The position numbers and the translations under genes are program-made. DNA of 35,407 nt from an uncultured Lachnospiraceae bacterium (GTDB taxonomy: Bacteria > Bacillota > Clostridia > Lachnospirales > Lachnospiraceae), in contig CAMWJF010000044.1 in the NCBI GenBank assembly GCA_947174505.1, forward strand, positions 1 to 35,407. The letters run 5' to 3'. The notes beneath the pieces were generated by a model. It worked only from the letters and a program-made list of their open reading frames with translations, was not told the origin of the DNA and did not search any database. Shown here piece by piece: positions 1-8,711 of this stretch. Within the stretch, counting starts at the first letter, position 1. Every line of letters starts with the position of its first letter.

Positions 1-52
1 TTCGCATTCTCCTTGAATGGTTTACGCTGTCGCAATTTCCTATAGAAATAAA

Positions 53-87
53 AAAAGAACGCCGACACAATCGGACGGCGTTCTTTT
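53..87 (-). terminator. Rho-independent terminator of glgP
   Basis: A 12-bp perfect inverted repeat (arms 53-64 and 76-87, core GAACGCCG/CGGCGTTC, 11-base loop) begins 11 bases past the glgP stop. Read on the minus strand, the stem is followed by a U-rich run (complement of 47-56). The flanking A and T runs could make it work in both directions. Bases 1-46 show nothing else. Confidence 0.85.
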
Positions 88-97
88 CCATAATAGA

Positions 98-2608
98 CTA
101 TGCTTTCTTGATGATTTTCGCATCAGTTACAACAGGCTCTTTCGGCAGTACAACCTTATCCAGCTTCCAAATCTCATCCACATACTCCTGAATGGTTCTG
201 TCGGAAGTGAACTTGCCGGAACACGCCACATTTAAGATGGCGCTCTTCGCCCAGCCCTTCTCGTTCCTGTAAGCAGCCTCCACCTTTTTCTGCGCCTCCG
301 CGTAGGCCTTGAAGTCTTTCAGTATAAAGTAGGTGTCAGCCTTTGCAGTGCTCTGTGTATTCAGCAGCGAATTGTACAGAGAACGGAACATATCCGGATC
401 GCCGGGCGAATAAGTGCCGTTAATCAACTGCATCAGCACCTTTCTCACGTCAGGATCGTTGTTAAAGATCTCTGTTGGATCATAGCCGCCGTAATTCTCA
501 TACTTAATGACTTCATCGGAGGACAGGCCGAAGATAAACGCGTTCTCCTCGCCCACTTCCTCAACGATCTCCACGTTCGCACCGTCCATGGTTCCGATGG
601 TCAGCGCACCGTTCAACATAAACTTCATGTTGCCCGTACCGGAGGCCTCCTTACTGGCCGTGGAAATCTGCTCGGACACATCCGCCGCCGCAAAGATGAT
701 CTCTGCATTAGATACACGGTAGTTCTCAATAAATACCACCTTGATCTTTCCGTTGATTGCAGGATCGTTGTTTATCACATCCGCCACGGAATTGATCAGC
801 TTGATGGTCAGTTTCGCATTCTTGTAGCCCGCAGCAGCCTTTGCGCCGAAAATGAAGGTTCTCGGATAGAAATCCATATCCGGATGCTCTTTCAATTCAT
901 TGTAGAGATACATCACATGCAGGATATTTAAAAGCTGACGCTTGTACTCATGCAGACGCTTTACCTGTACGTCGAAGATGGAACGGGGATTTACCTCGAT
1001 GCCGTTGTGTTCCATAATGTACTCTGCCAGACGCACCTTGTTCTGGTATTTGATATTCATGAATTCCTGCTGTGCCTTCTCGTCGTCGGCATAAATCTTT
1101 AATTTATTAATCTTTGGCAGATCAGTGATCCAGTCGCTGCCCACATGATCCGTCACCCAATCCGCAAGCAGCGGATTCGCATGCAGGAGGAACCGTCTCT
1201 GGGTGATGCCATTGGTCTTGTTATTGAACTTCTCGGGCATCATCTCGTAGAAATCCTTAAGCTCCTGATTCTTTAAGATTTCCGTATGTAATCTCGCCAC
1301 ACCGTTTACGGAGTATCCTGCCGCGATTGCCAGATGGGCCATCTTTACCTGACCGTCGTAGATGATCGCCATCTTTCTGACCTTTTCGTGATTACCGGGA
1401 TACATCTGCTCGATTCTCGCGATGAAACGGCGGTTAATCTCCTCCACAATCTGATATACTCTGGGAAGCAGCCTTGAGAACAGCTCGATAGGCCATTTCT
1501 CCAACGCCTCCGACATAATCGTGTGATTGGTGTATGCACAGGTCTTCGTGGTCACCTCCCACGCCTCGTCCCATGTCAGATAATGCTCGTCCATCAAAAT
1601 ACGCATCAGCTCCGCCACGGCAACGGTAGGATGGGTGTCGTTTAACTGGAAGGTCACCTTCTCGTGGAACTTCCTGATATCGTCATGATTTCTCATATAC
1701 TTCGCCACCGCCGTCTGCACCGATGCCGAGATGAAAAAGTACTGTTGCTTTAAGCGCAGCTCTTTACCCGCATAGTGATTGTCGTTGGGATAGAGCACCT
1801 CCACGATATTTCTCGCCAGATTCTCCTGTTCTACCGCCTTCTGGTAATCACCCTTGTCAAAGGAATCCAGCTGGAAACAGTTCACCGGCTCCGCATCCCA
1901 GATCCGAAGGGTATTAACGACGCCGCTGCCATAACCGACAACCGGCAGATCATAGGGAACTGCCGTCACGGCCTGATAACCCTCCTGTTTGAAATTACTC
2001 CTGCCGTTCTCATCTACATAGACATTCACATAGCCACCGAAACGCACTTCCTTCGCATACTCCGGTCGGCGCAGCTCAAAGGGATTGCCGTCTTTGAGCC
2101 AGTTATCCGGCGCCTCCACCTGATAGCCATCCCTGATTTCCTGCTTGAACATGCCATAACGGTACCGGATACCACAGCCGTAGGCCTCATAGCCGAGCGT
2201 TGCCAGAGAATCCAGGAAGCAGGCAGCCAGACGGCCCAGACCTCCGTTACCCAGCGCTGCGTCGGGTTCCTGATCTTCTACCACGTTAATGTCGATGCCA
2301 AGCTCCTCAAGAGCCTTTGAGAACGCTTTATATGCCTGCAGATTGATCATATTGTTGCCAAGGGCGCGGCCCATCAAAAACTCCATGGACAGATAGTAAA
2401 CCATCTTGGGATCCTGTCTCTCGAACTCCTTCTGCGACTTTAACCACTGATCCACGATGGCGTCTTTCACTGCGTAGGATACGGCCTGAAAAATCTGTTG
2501 ATCCGTCGCCTCTTCCAGCGTCTTCCTGTAAAGCGTCTTTACATTATATAAGACACTTCTCTTAAAAAGTTCTGTATCAAAAGTTGTTGCCGGTGCCTTT
2601 TTAATCAT
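98..2608 (-). CDS. glgP: Glycogen/alpha-glucan phosphorylase
   Basis: An 836-residue GT35 phosphorylase, the usual family length. It releases glucose-1-phosphate from the non-reducing ends of glycogen or maltodextrin in the cytoplasm, using pyridoxal phosphate. Visible hallmarks are the N-terminal YYLSMEFLMGR block, the DAALGNGGLGRLAACFLDS block, KRLHEYKRQ near residue 540, and the PLP site EASGTGNMKFMLNG, in which Lys662 should form the Schiff base. The ATG is preceded by AGGAGGAAG at normal spacing, which fixes the start. No other glycogen genes (glgA, glgB, glgC) lie in the window, so it is probably transcribed alone from its own promoter. Phosphorylase identity is very secure; substrate preference (glycogen or maltodextrin) cannot be told from sequence. 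Confidence 0.97.
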   Translation of the reverse strand: MIKKAPATTFDTELFKRSVLYNVKTLYRKTLEEATDQQIFQAVSYAVKDAIVDQWLKSQKEFERQDPKMVYYLSMEFLMGRALGNNMINLQAYKAFSKALEELGIDINVVEDQEPDAALGNGGLGRLAACFLDSLATLGYEAYGCGIRYRYGMFKQEIRDGYQVEAPDNWLKDGNPFELRRPEYAKEVRFGGYVNVYVDENGRSNFKQEGYQAVTAVPYDLPVVGYGSGVVNTLRIWDAEPVNCFQLDSFDKGDYQKAVEQENLARNIVEVLYPNDNHYAGKELRLKQQYFFISASVQTAVAKYMRNHDDIRKFHEKVTFQLNDTHPTVAVAELMRILMDEHYLTWDEAWEVTTKTCAYTNHTIMSEALEKWPIELFSRLLPRVYQIVEEINRRFIARIEQMYPGNHEKVRKMAIIYDGQVKMAHLAIAAGYSVNGVARLHTEILKNQELKDFYEMMPEKFNNKTNGITQRRFLLHANPLLADWVTDHVGSDWITDLPKINKLKIYADDEKAQQEFMNIKYQNKVRLAEYIMEHNGIEVNPRSIFDVQVKRLHEYKRQLLNILHVMYLYNELKEHPDMDFYPRTFIFGAKAAAGYKNAKLTIKLINSVADVINNDPAINGKIKVVFIENYRVSNAEIIFAAADVSEQISTASKEASGTGNMKFMLNGALTIGTMDGANVEIVEEVGEENAFIFGLSSDEVIKYENYGGYDPTEIFNNDPDVRKVLMQLINGTYSPGDPDMFRSLYNSLLNTQSTAKADTYFILKDFKAYAEAQKKVEAAYRNEKGWAKSAILNVACSGKFTSDRTIQEYVDEIWKLDKVVLPKEPVVTDAKIIKKA

Positions 2609-2665
2609 TTCTTCCTCCTTCTGTTGACTTCCATGTCAGACAAGTCATCTTAGCATTCCTTTTTT

Positions 2666-2694
2666 ATTATAGCTCTAATCGTCGCATTTGACTA
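2666..2694 (-). promoter_or_regulatory. Promoter of glgP
   Basis: On the minus strand, TAGTCA (2689-2694), a 17-base spacer and a perfect TATAAT (2666-2671) form a sigma-A type promoter about 60 bases before the glgP start. Confidence 0.6.
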
Positions 2695-2699
2695 TAAAA

Positions 2700-2739
2700 A
2701 GATTAAAAATTAAATGATTGCCCTGCATACGACAGCAAT
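2700..2739 (-). terminator. Possible terminator of ileS
   Basis: Just past the ileS stop, minus-strand bases 2739-2717 can fold into a short bulged stem (ATTG/CAAT plus CTG/CAG) followed by a U-rich stretch. The stem is weak, and the assignment rests mainly on its position and the U tract. Confidence 0.3.
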
Positions 2740-2746
2740 TCTGCCG

Positions 2747-5700
2747 TTATACTTTTTCCACATCAATGGTAACCTTCTCCCCATTCACATTCCATTCTTT
2801 GGAGACTGCCAGACTCTCACCCGTGCCGATGCTCTCAGCCAGCACCTTTCCGGCAATCGCCGCCTCATTCTTTAAGGCAATCTGCGCCACCTTCTCATTC
2901 CCATTCAGGGAAACTTTGATGTGGTCCATCACCTCAAAATCCGCATCCTTTCTCATGGTCTGGATCTTGCTGATGATCTCGTACACGAAGCCCTCCTCGA
3001 TCAGCTCCTCCGTCAGGTTCGTGTCGAGCACCACCGTCACATAGTTGTCGGCCTCCGCCACAAAGCCTTCCTTCTGGGCCATATCGATAAGCAGATCTTC
3101 CTCCGCAAGAGAAACTTCCACACCGTCCACATCAAAGGTGAGCTTTCCATCCGCTTTCAATGTCTCCATAGCCGCACTGCCGTCCACCGCAGACAGATAC
3201 GCCTTGATGCCGCCAAGCTGCTTGCCGTACTTCGGGCCTACAGTTTTAAGCTGAGGCTTGAAGCTGTAGGTCGTAAAGGCCGACACGTCGTCGGAGAACA
3301 CGATCTGTTTCACGTTCAGCTCGTCCCTGATGATCTCCTGATAAAAATCGTCGAGAACCGACTCGGCTTTCACATACATCGTGCCGATGGGCTGGCGGTT
3401 CTTGATATTCGCCGTGTTGCGGGCCGCACGCCCCATAACCACGATCTTAAGCACCTCCTCCATGGAGTCCTCCAGCTTTTTGTCGATCATCTTCTCATCC
3501 GCCGTCGGAAAGTCGCACAAATGAATGCTCTCGGGCGCGTCCTTATCGATACTGCACACCAGATTGCGGTAAATTTCCTCCGTCATAAAAGGGATCATGG
3601 GCGCGGCACACTTGCTGATCGTCACAAGAGCAGTGTAGAGGGTCATATAGGCGTTGATCTTATCCTGCTCCATCCCCTTCGCCCAGAAACGCTCGCGGCT
3701 TCTTCTCACATACCAGTTGCTCATCTCATCCACAAAGTTGTCGAGAACGCGCGCCGCCTCGGGAATCCTGTAATTGTTCAGATGATCGTCCACTTCCTTG
3801 ACAGCCGTGTTCAGTTTGGAAAGCAGCCACTTATCCATAACGGGAAGTTTGTCATATTCCAGACTATACTTTGTCGCGTCAAAGCTGTCGATATTCGCAT
3901 ACAGCACGAAGAAGGCGTAGGTATTCCAGAGCGTGCCGAGGAACTTACGCTGTCCCTCCTGCACCGCCTTGCCGTGGAAACGGTTGGGCAGCCAGGGCGC
4001 CGAGTTGATATAGAAATACCAGCGGATCGCGTCCGCACCGTAGGTTTCAAGCGCCTCAAAAGGATCTACCGCATTTCCCTTGCTCTTGCTCATCTTCTGC
4101 CCATTCTCATCCTGCACATGCCCCAGCACGATCACATTCTCAAAGGGCGCGCAGTTGAACAGCAGCGTGGATTCCGCCATCAGGGAATAGAACCAGCCGC
4201 GGGTCTGATCCACCGCCTCAGAGATAAACTGGGCCGGGAACTGGCTGTCAAACAGTTCTTTGTTTTCAAACGGATAATGATGCTGCGCAAAAGGCATGGC
4301 GCCGGAGTCAAACCAGCAGTCGATCACCTCCGGCACACGCTTCATGATCCCTCCGCACTCCGGACAGTTACAGGTAATTTCGTCAATATAAGGCCTGTGC
4401 AGCTCCACCGTTCTGGCCGCCGCATTGCCGCTCATTTTCTCCAGCTCCTCACGGGAACCGATGGCTTCCATATGGCCGCAGCCTGCGCACTCCCACACGT
4501 TTAAGGGCGTACCCCAGTAGCGGTTACGGGAAATACCCCAGTCCTGAATATTTTCCAGCCAGTTGCCGAAACGTCCCTCTCCAATGGACTCAGGAATCCA
4601 GTTGACCGTCTTATTGTTTCGCACCAGATCATCACGCACCGCAGTCATCTTGATAAACCAAGACTCACGGGCATAATAAATCAGAGGCGTGTCACAGCGC
4701 CAGCAGAAAGGATAGTCATGCTCAAATTTAGGCGCGTCAAACAGTTTTCCTTCCTTATCCAGATCCTTGATCACTTCCGGGTCCGCCTTTTTCACAAACA
4801 GGCCCGCATAGGGCGTCTCCTCGGTCATATTTCCTTTGCCGTCCACAAACTGCACGAAGGGCAGATCGTATTTCCGGCCCACCTGGGCGTCGTCCTCACC
4901 GAAGGCAGGCGCGATATGCACGATGCCAGTACCGTCCGTCATGGTAACGTAGTCGTCGCATGTCACATAGTGCGCTTTCTTTTTCTGTCTGGCAGCTTCC
5001 TCACCGGAACAGGCAAAAAGCGGCTCATAGGCCTTGTGCTCCAGATCTGTGCCCACATAAGTCTCCAGCACCTCATAGGCGGGCGTATCGTCTGTGGCCA
5101 GCTTGCCGAGCACGGATTCCAAAAGCGCCTGCGCCATATAATAGGTATAGCCGTCCGCCGCCTTCACCTTCACATAGGTTTCCACAGGGTTTACGCAGAG
5201 CGCCACATTGGAAGGCAGCGTCCACGGCGTGGTCGTCCATGCCAGGAAATAAGCGTCCTCGCCCACCACCTTAAATCTCGCAATAGCGGAGCGCTCCTTC
5301 ACCGCCTTATAGCCCTGCGCTACTTCGTGGGAGGACAGGGGCGTACCGCAGCGTGGGCAGTAGGGCACAATCTTAAAACCTTTATACAAAAGGCCCTTAT
5401 CCCAGATCTGCTTGAGCGCCCACCACTCGGATTCGATAAAGTCGTCGTGATAGGTCACATAGGGATCGTCCATGTCGGCCCAGAAGCCGACCGTGCCGGA
5501 GAAGTCCTCCCACATACCCTTGTACTTCCATACAGATTCCTTACATTTGCTGATAAACGGGTCAAGACCATACTCCTCGATCTGTTCCTTGCCGTCCAGT
5601 CCAAGAAGTTTTTCCACTTCCAGCTCCACCGGAAGACCGTGGGTATCCCAGCCGGCCTTTCGGGGCACCATACATCCCTTCATGGTACGGTATCTGGGAA

Positions 5701-5902
5701 TCATATCCTTGATAACCCGGGTCAGTACATGCCCGATATGGGGCTTGCCGTTGGCCGTCGGCGGCCCGTCATAAAAAGTGTAGGTAGGGCCGTCCTTGCG
5801 GGAATCCATACTCTTTTTGAAGATATCGTTTTCCTTCCAGAAAAGACATACCTCCTTCTCTCTGTCCACAAAATTCAGGTTTGCGTCAACTTTCTGATAC
5901 AT
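2747..5902 (-). CDS. ileS: Isoleucyl-tRNA synthetase (long, IleS2-like form)
   Basis: A class I aminoacyl-tRNA synthetase that charges tRNA-Ile. Numbering from the upstream ATG at 5911, it has the HIGH signature (H58-I-G-H61), GWDTHGLPVE, a CP1 editing region, and KMSKS at 606-610. At about 1050 residues, and with signatures such as YWGTPLNVWECAGCG, it resembles the longer eukaryote-like bacterial IleRS clade (IleS2) rather than the roughly 930-residue IleS1 form. Two ATGs are possible: 5911, where GAAAGGA abuts the codon, and 5902, where the same GAAAGGA sits 8 bases upstream. I chose 5902 (1051 residues). It is preceded by a T-box leader, so transcription should respond to uncharged tRNA-Ile. 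IleS2 enzymes as a group tend to tolerate mupirocin; that is inference here. Confidence 0.96.
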   Translation of the reverse strand: MYQKVDANLNFVDREKEVCLFWKENDIFKKSMDSRKDGPTYTFYDGPPTANGKPHIGHVLTRVIKDMIPRYRTMKGCMVPRKAGWDTHGLPVELEVEKLLGLDGKEQIEEYGLDPFISKCKESVWKYKGMWEDFSGTVGFWADMDDPYVTYHDDFIESEWWALKQIWDKGLLYKGFKIVPYCPRCGTPLSSHEVAQGYKAVKERSAIARFKVVGEDAYFLAWTTTPWTLPSNVALCVNPVETYVKVKAADGYTYYMAQALLESVLGKLATDDTPAYEVLETYVGTDLEHKAYEPLFACSGEEAARQKKKAHYVTCDDYVTMTDGTGIVHIAPAFGEDDAQVGRKYDLPFVQFVDGKGNMTEETPYAGLFVKKADPEVIKDLDKEGKLFDAPKFEHDYPFCWRCDTPLIYYARESWFIKMTAVRDDLVRNNKTVNWIPESIGEGRFGNWLENIQDWGISRNRYWGTPLNVWECAGCGHMEAIGSREELEKMSGNAAARTVELHRPYIDEITCNCPECGGIMKRVPEVIDCWFDSGAMPFAQHHYPFENKELFDSQFPAQFISEAVDQTRGWFYSLMAESTLLFNCAPFENVIVLGHVQDENGQKMSKSKGNAVDPFEALETYGADAIRWYFYINSAPWLPNRFHGKAVQEGQRKFLGTLWNTYAFFVLYANIDSFDATKYSLEYDKLPVMDKWLLSKLNTAVKEVDDHLNNYRIPEAARVLDNFVDEMSNWYVRRSRERFWAKGMEQDKINAYMTLYTALVTISKCAAPMIPFMTEEIYRNLVCSIDKDAPESIHLCDFPTADEKMIDKKLEDSMEEVLKIVVMGRAARNTANIKNRQPIGTMYVKAESVLDDFYQEIIRDELNVKQIVFSDDVSAFTTYSFKPQLKTVGPKYGKQLGGIKAYLSAVDGSAAMETLKADGKLTFDVDGVEVSLAEEDLLIDMAQKEGFVAEADNYVTVVLDTNLTEELIEEGFVYEIISKIQTMRKDADFEVMDHIKVSLNGNEKVAQIALKNEAAIAGKVLAESIGTGESLAVSKEWNVNGEKVTIDVEKV

Positions 5903-5938
5903 AGCGTCCATCCTTTCTAATATCTTAACCTCAGATTC

Positions 5939-5984
5939 CCGCGAATGAACAGCTCGAAATGCTTCTGACTCTGCTCATTCGCGG
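5939..5984 (-). promoter_or_regulatory. Stable hairpin between T-box terminator and ileS start
   Basis: Arms 5939-5952 and 5971-5984 are 14 bp long with one mismatch that becomes a G-U pair in the mRNA; the loop is 18 bases. It lies immediately downstream of the T-box terminator U-run and is not part of a standard T-box fold. It could stabilise the 5' end of a processed ileS mRNA or act as a second regulatory stem. Confidence 0.6.
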
Positions 5985-6018
5985 AAAAAAAGCCCCCGTC
6001 CCGTAAAAGGACGAGGGC
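5985..6018 (-). terminator. T-box intrinsic terminator
   Basis: On the minus strand GCCCTCGTCC (6018-6009) pairs with GGACGGGGGC (down to 5992) with one G-U pair, followed by seven U (5991-5985). The 5' arm lies directly after the antiterminator element, as required for a switch. Confidence 0.9.
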
Positions 6019-6285
6019 AAAATTTCTCGTGATACCACCTGTTACGACATACCGCCACTTTGAATGGCAATACGGTTCCCGGTAACGGCGGGATGCCGTC
6101 AGAGCCTACTGACCCGTCGCGCACACGAAACCTCTGAACAAAGTCTCCTGCAAAAACGGAGGTTCAGTCTGAAACTCAGAAGTGATTTTCCCTGATCTCC
6201 TACTCGTACCGGTCTTTCACCCTCACCAGCTCGCTGCGACTTTCAAAAATCAGATACTGTCTTCCTCAATGTCTCTTCTTATCTA
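5985..6285 (-). promoter_or_regulatory. T-box leader (tRNA-Ile responsive riboswitch)
   Basis: The minus strand carries the T-box antiterminator sequence AGGTGGTATCACGAG (within 6024-6040), whose UGGU bulge can pair with the ACCA end of tRNA-Ile, followed by the terminator. Upstream is a long Stem I: an AGTA element, a helix CTGAT/ATCAG, then GGAAA-ATC-AC. The best candidate specifier is the ATC isoleucine codon (complement of 6184-6186), which agrees with the downstream gene. Uncharged tRNA-Ile should promote readthrough. The exact 5' end is estimated from the promoter. Confidence 0.9.
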
Positions 6286-6297
6286 TAACTGTTTATC

Positions 6298-6326
6298 ATT
6301 TTGGCATTGATAAATGAAAATGTCAA
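6298..6326 (-). promoter_or_regulatory. Promoter of the T-box/ileS transcript
   Basis: On the minus strand there is a consensus TTGACA (6321-6326), a 17-base spacer and CAAAAT (6298-6303), placing the start of transcription just before Stem I of the T-box. Confidence 0.6.
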
Positions 6327-6439
6327 GGAGATTTGGCGTTTATTTTTGCAGTTTATTATTACCTGCACTCTTACAAATCAAAAATGAATCCTGAAAAACA
6401 GCCTTTGGCAAATTATCGGTAATATGTTACATATCTCGG

Positions 6440-6480
6440 TTGTAAAATAGCCAATAAATGTTATAATAAAAATAGCTAAT
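6440..6480 (+). promoter_or_regulatory. Promoter and possible operator of the toxin-antitoxin pair
   Basis: TTGTAA (6440-6445), a 16-base spacer and TATAAT (6462-6467) precede the antitoxin gene. A 12-base direct repeat with one difference, AAAATAGCCAAT (6444-6455) and AAAATAGCTAAT (6469-6480), brackets the -10 box at a 25-base period. It is a plausible binding site for the antitoxin acting as autorepressor. Confidence 0.55.
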
Positions 6481-6497
6481 ATAGGGAGGGCAATTCT

Positions 6498-6740
6498 ATG
6501 ATCAGAGCTACTGCAACAGCAACAGAAATGCAAAATAATTTTGGAAAATATCTCAACATGGTAATCAATGGAAATGAAGTTGTTGTTACCAAAAACGGAC
6601 GTGAAGTCGGCCGCTTTATACCAAAGGACACGGCCGTCTCTTATCTTACAGATTCCCTGACCGGCATTCTGAAAGAAAACTATCATATAGAACAGGAAAA
6701 AGATGCGTCACTAAGGAGAAAATATGAAATTGCTGATTGA
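6498..6740 (+). CDS. Phd/YefM-family antitoxin
   Basis: An 80-residue protein of the Phd/YefM antitoxin fold. The N-terminal part (IRATATATEMQNNFGKYLN, then VVVTKNGREVGRFIP) is the typical DNA-binding and dimerisation unit, and the polar C-terminal tail (residues 55-80) would wrap the toxin. It is expected to neutralise the adjoining PIN-domain RNase and to repress the operon. The start is fixed by GGGAGGG 7 bases upstream. The 3' end overlaps the toxin gene by 17 bases, so the two are translationally linked. The pair is AT-richer than ileS and the amidase gene around it and is the only plus-strand unit in the left third, suggesting insertion as a module. Confidence 0.88.
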   Translation: MIRATATATEMQNNFGKYLNMVINGNEVVVTKNGREVGRFIPKDTAVSYLTDSLTGILKENYHIEQEKDASLRRKYEIAD

Positions 6741-7131
6741 TGCTAACATTTTATTAGATGTATTGCAAAAAAGAGAACCATATGTTCACGCTTCCTCCCT
6801 CATCTGGAAAATGTGTGAAGTTGGTTCTGCGGAGGGTTATGTTTCATCCCTGACATTTTCCAATCTTATTTATGTGATGAGAAAAGAACTCAGCCCCGAA
6901 AAAATAAGGGAAACCCTGCAACTTCTAAAGCTTATTTTTCGATTGACAGATTTAACTGTTTCCGATATAACAGAAGCCGCGGAAAAGAAATGGCCTGATT
7001 TTGAAGATGCGATTCAAAGCACCATTGCAGAGCGCATCCATGCCGACTACATCATTACAAGAAATATCAGGGATTTCAAAGAAAGTCAGGTTATTGCTTT
7101 TACACCCGACGAGTTTTTTGCAAGGATTTAA
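6724..7131 (+). CDS. PIN-domain toxin (VapC-like RNase)
   Basis: A 135-residue PIN-domain protein, probably a Mg2+-dependent endoribonuclease that blocks translation when free of its antitoxin. Acidic residues in the expected places are Asp6 (LLIDANILLD), Asp95 (PDFEDAIQ) and Asp117 in TRNIRDF. The glutamate often present after the second strand is not obvious (region SLTFSNLIYV), as in the PIN_3 subgroup. AAGGAG precedes the ATG, within the 3' end of the antitoxin gene. The RNA target cannot be predicted. A converging terminator separates it from the next gene. Confidence 0.86.
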   Translation: MKLLIDANILLDVLQKREPYVHASSLIWKMCEVGSAEGYVSSLTFSNLIYVMRKELSPEKIRETLQLLKLIFRLTDLTVSDITEAAEKKWPDFEDAIQSTIAERIHADYIITRNIRDFKESQVIAFTPDEFFARI

Positions 7132-7144
7132 CTTGAAACAGTAG

Positions 7145-7200
7145 AAAAAGATAAAAGCACAGTCCCGAATTACCCGTTAAATCTGCACTTCTATCTTTTT
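7145..7200. terminator. Bidirectional terminator between converging genes
   Basis: Eighteen-base arms (7145-7162 and 7183-7200) match at 15 positions; the outer part is A-rich on the left and T-rich on the right. The hairpin sits between the plus-strand toxin gene (ends 7131) and the minus-strand amidase-deacetylase gene (ends 7206), so it can end both transcripts. Confidence 0.7.
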
Positions 7201-7205
7201 GTCAT

Positions 7206-8684
7206 TCAAAAACAGATCGGTTCCACATCTTCACTGAGCGGTTCCATTTTATATTCCGGCAGGCTGTCCAAAAGTTCTTCCAGGCAGAGGCAGGTGCTGC
7301 CAACCACATCATGGGCGAGCAGAACAACCTTCTTCCTTCCAAGTGTAGTTGATACGCCGTTTTCTACCAGCTGCTTTGGATCGGGGTTTTTGACCGCGTC
7401 CTCCAGACTGGCGTTCCAATCGTAATATATGTAGCCTCTGTCTGTCATCTCGCGGATGATGGCACTGCCCGTTTTCTGATTATAGGCGTTGACACTGCCG
7501 CCCGGAAAACGGAACAGATTTGTCTCCACCCCTGTCACCTCGTACACGGTCTGTCTTGCCTTCTCAAAATCCGCCACATAGCTGTCCACGCTCTCGTATA
7601 AGGCTTCATAATCATGGTTATCGCAGTGAATACCAATGGTATGTCCCTCCGCCACGATCTGACGCGCCACCTCCGGATGTTTTCTCACATTCTCTCCCAC
7701 AAGAAAGAATGTTGCCTTGATATTCCTTTCCCGCAGGATATCGAGAACCTTTCGGGTATTTTCCTCGGAAGGCCCGTCGTCGAAGGTCAAATACATGGTT
7801 TTGGGATAAAAATAATAAGAAATACCCTGTACAATACCGTCTGCGATCTGCTGCTGATACTCTGCAAGACCGAGCTTCTTTCGCTCCGCCGTGTTGGAGA
7901 GAAATCCCGTCTCAATCAGACAGGCAGGCATGGCAGTGTTTCCCGTCACATAAAAATCCGCATCGCTTCGCAGTTCCCGATCCACGGCGCCTGTACTCTT
8001 TAACGTCTGCTGCCGTATCAACTGTGCCAGTCTCTTACTGTCGCTCCGGTCGCCGTCCTCCGTATACCACACTTCCATCCCGCTCACCCCGGCGCCATCT
8101 TCCGTGGCATTCTGATGAATACTGATATAGATATCCGCCCCTGACCGGTTTGCCTCCTCCACACGTGTTTCCTTCGTAATGTAAGTATCCGTTTCTCTGG
8201 ACATAATCACCTGATATCCCTGTTCTATCAACTGATCTCTTACAAGCAGCGCAATGGCAAGGTTCAGATCCTTTTCCAGAACGCCTTCTCTGGCGCATCC
8301 CTCATCCGCGCCACCATGTCCCGGATCCAGATAAACCGTCGGAATATGCGCTACCACCGGCAGCGTGCTCTCATCCTGATCAGGAACTGTGGTCTGTATC
8401 GTCACTGCTGCAAGTGGCGCTACGATTTGCTCCGCCTGTATCACCCCTGCACCATTCCCGTCAAACGGCAAATCTGCCAAGCCTTCTTCCGTACCCCACA
8501 GCTTTTCCGCCAGAAACCGGGCACCACCCGCTGCGGCAAGCTTTACTGATACCGTTACCGTCAAACTCACGATACACACTGCGGCCGCCAGCGTACATAC
8601 CCTCCTCGACAGTCGCCTTTTCCTCTGCTCCCTCGTCTCATAACCGCAGACATACTCCCAGGTAAACGATGACTCTCCGTACAT
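7206..8684 (-). CDS. Membrane-anchored amidase_3 / NodB deacetylase fusion
   Basis: A 492-residue two-enzyme protein. After a short basic cytoplasmic tail, one membrane helix (about residues 28-54) and a linker comes an N-acetylmuramoyl-L-alanine amidase_3 domain (about 112-292). Its zinc and catalytic residues are all visible: His123 in LDPGHGG, Glu137, His190 in SIHQNA and Glu258 in IETGFLSN. Directly after it is a NodB polysaccharide deacetylase domain (about 296-492) with TFDDGP (Asp302-Asp303), the metal motif H353-C-D-N-H357 and RFPGG. The protein should cut peptide stems from peptidoglycan and deacetylate a wall or capsular glycan at the outer face of the membrane. ATG 8684 has AGAGGAG 8 bases upstream and is preferred over an upstream in-frame TTG at 8702. 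It lies downstream of the glucan operon and its two-component system. Confidence 0.92.
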   Translation of the reverse strand: MYGESSFTWEYVCGYETREQRKRRLSRRVCTLAAAVCIVSLTVTVSVKLAAAGGARFLAEKLWGTEEGLADLPFDGNGAGVIQAEQIVAPLAAVTIQTTVPDQDESTLPVVAHIPTVYLDPGHGGADEGCAREGVLEKDLNLAIALLVRDQLIEQGYQVIMSRETDTYITKETRVEEANRSGADIYISIHQNATEDGAGVSGMEVWYTEDGDRSDSKRLAQLIRQQTLKSTGAVDRELRSDADFYVTGNTAMPACLIETGFLSNTAERKKLGLAEYQQQIADGIVQGISYYFYPKTMYLTFDDGPSEENTRKVLDILRERNIKATFFLVGENVRKHPEVARQIVAEGHTIGIHCDNHDYEALYESVDSYVADFEKARQTVYEVTGVETNLFRFPGGSVNAYNQKTGSAIIREMTDRGYIYYDWNASLEDAVKNPDPKQLVENGVSTTLGRKKVVLLAHDVVGSTCLCLEELLDSLPEYKMEPLSEDVEPICF

Positions 8685-8711
8685 ATCTGATGCTCCTCTC
8701 AAAACTCTTTT

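Noticed and set aside
2921..4504. Long open frame antisense to ileS (also 4718-5920)
   Set aside because: Mirror frame of a well-supported synthetase gene; His/Arg-rich composition, no ribosome site, no family resemblance.
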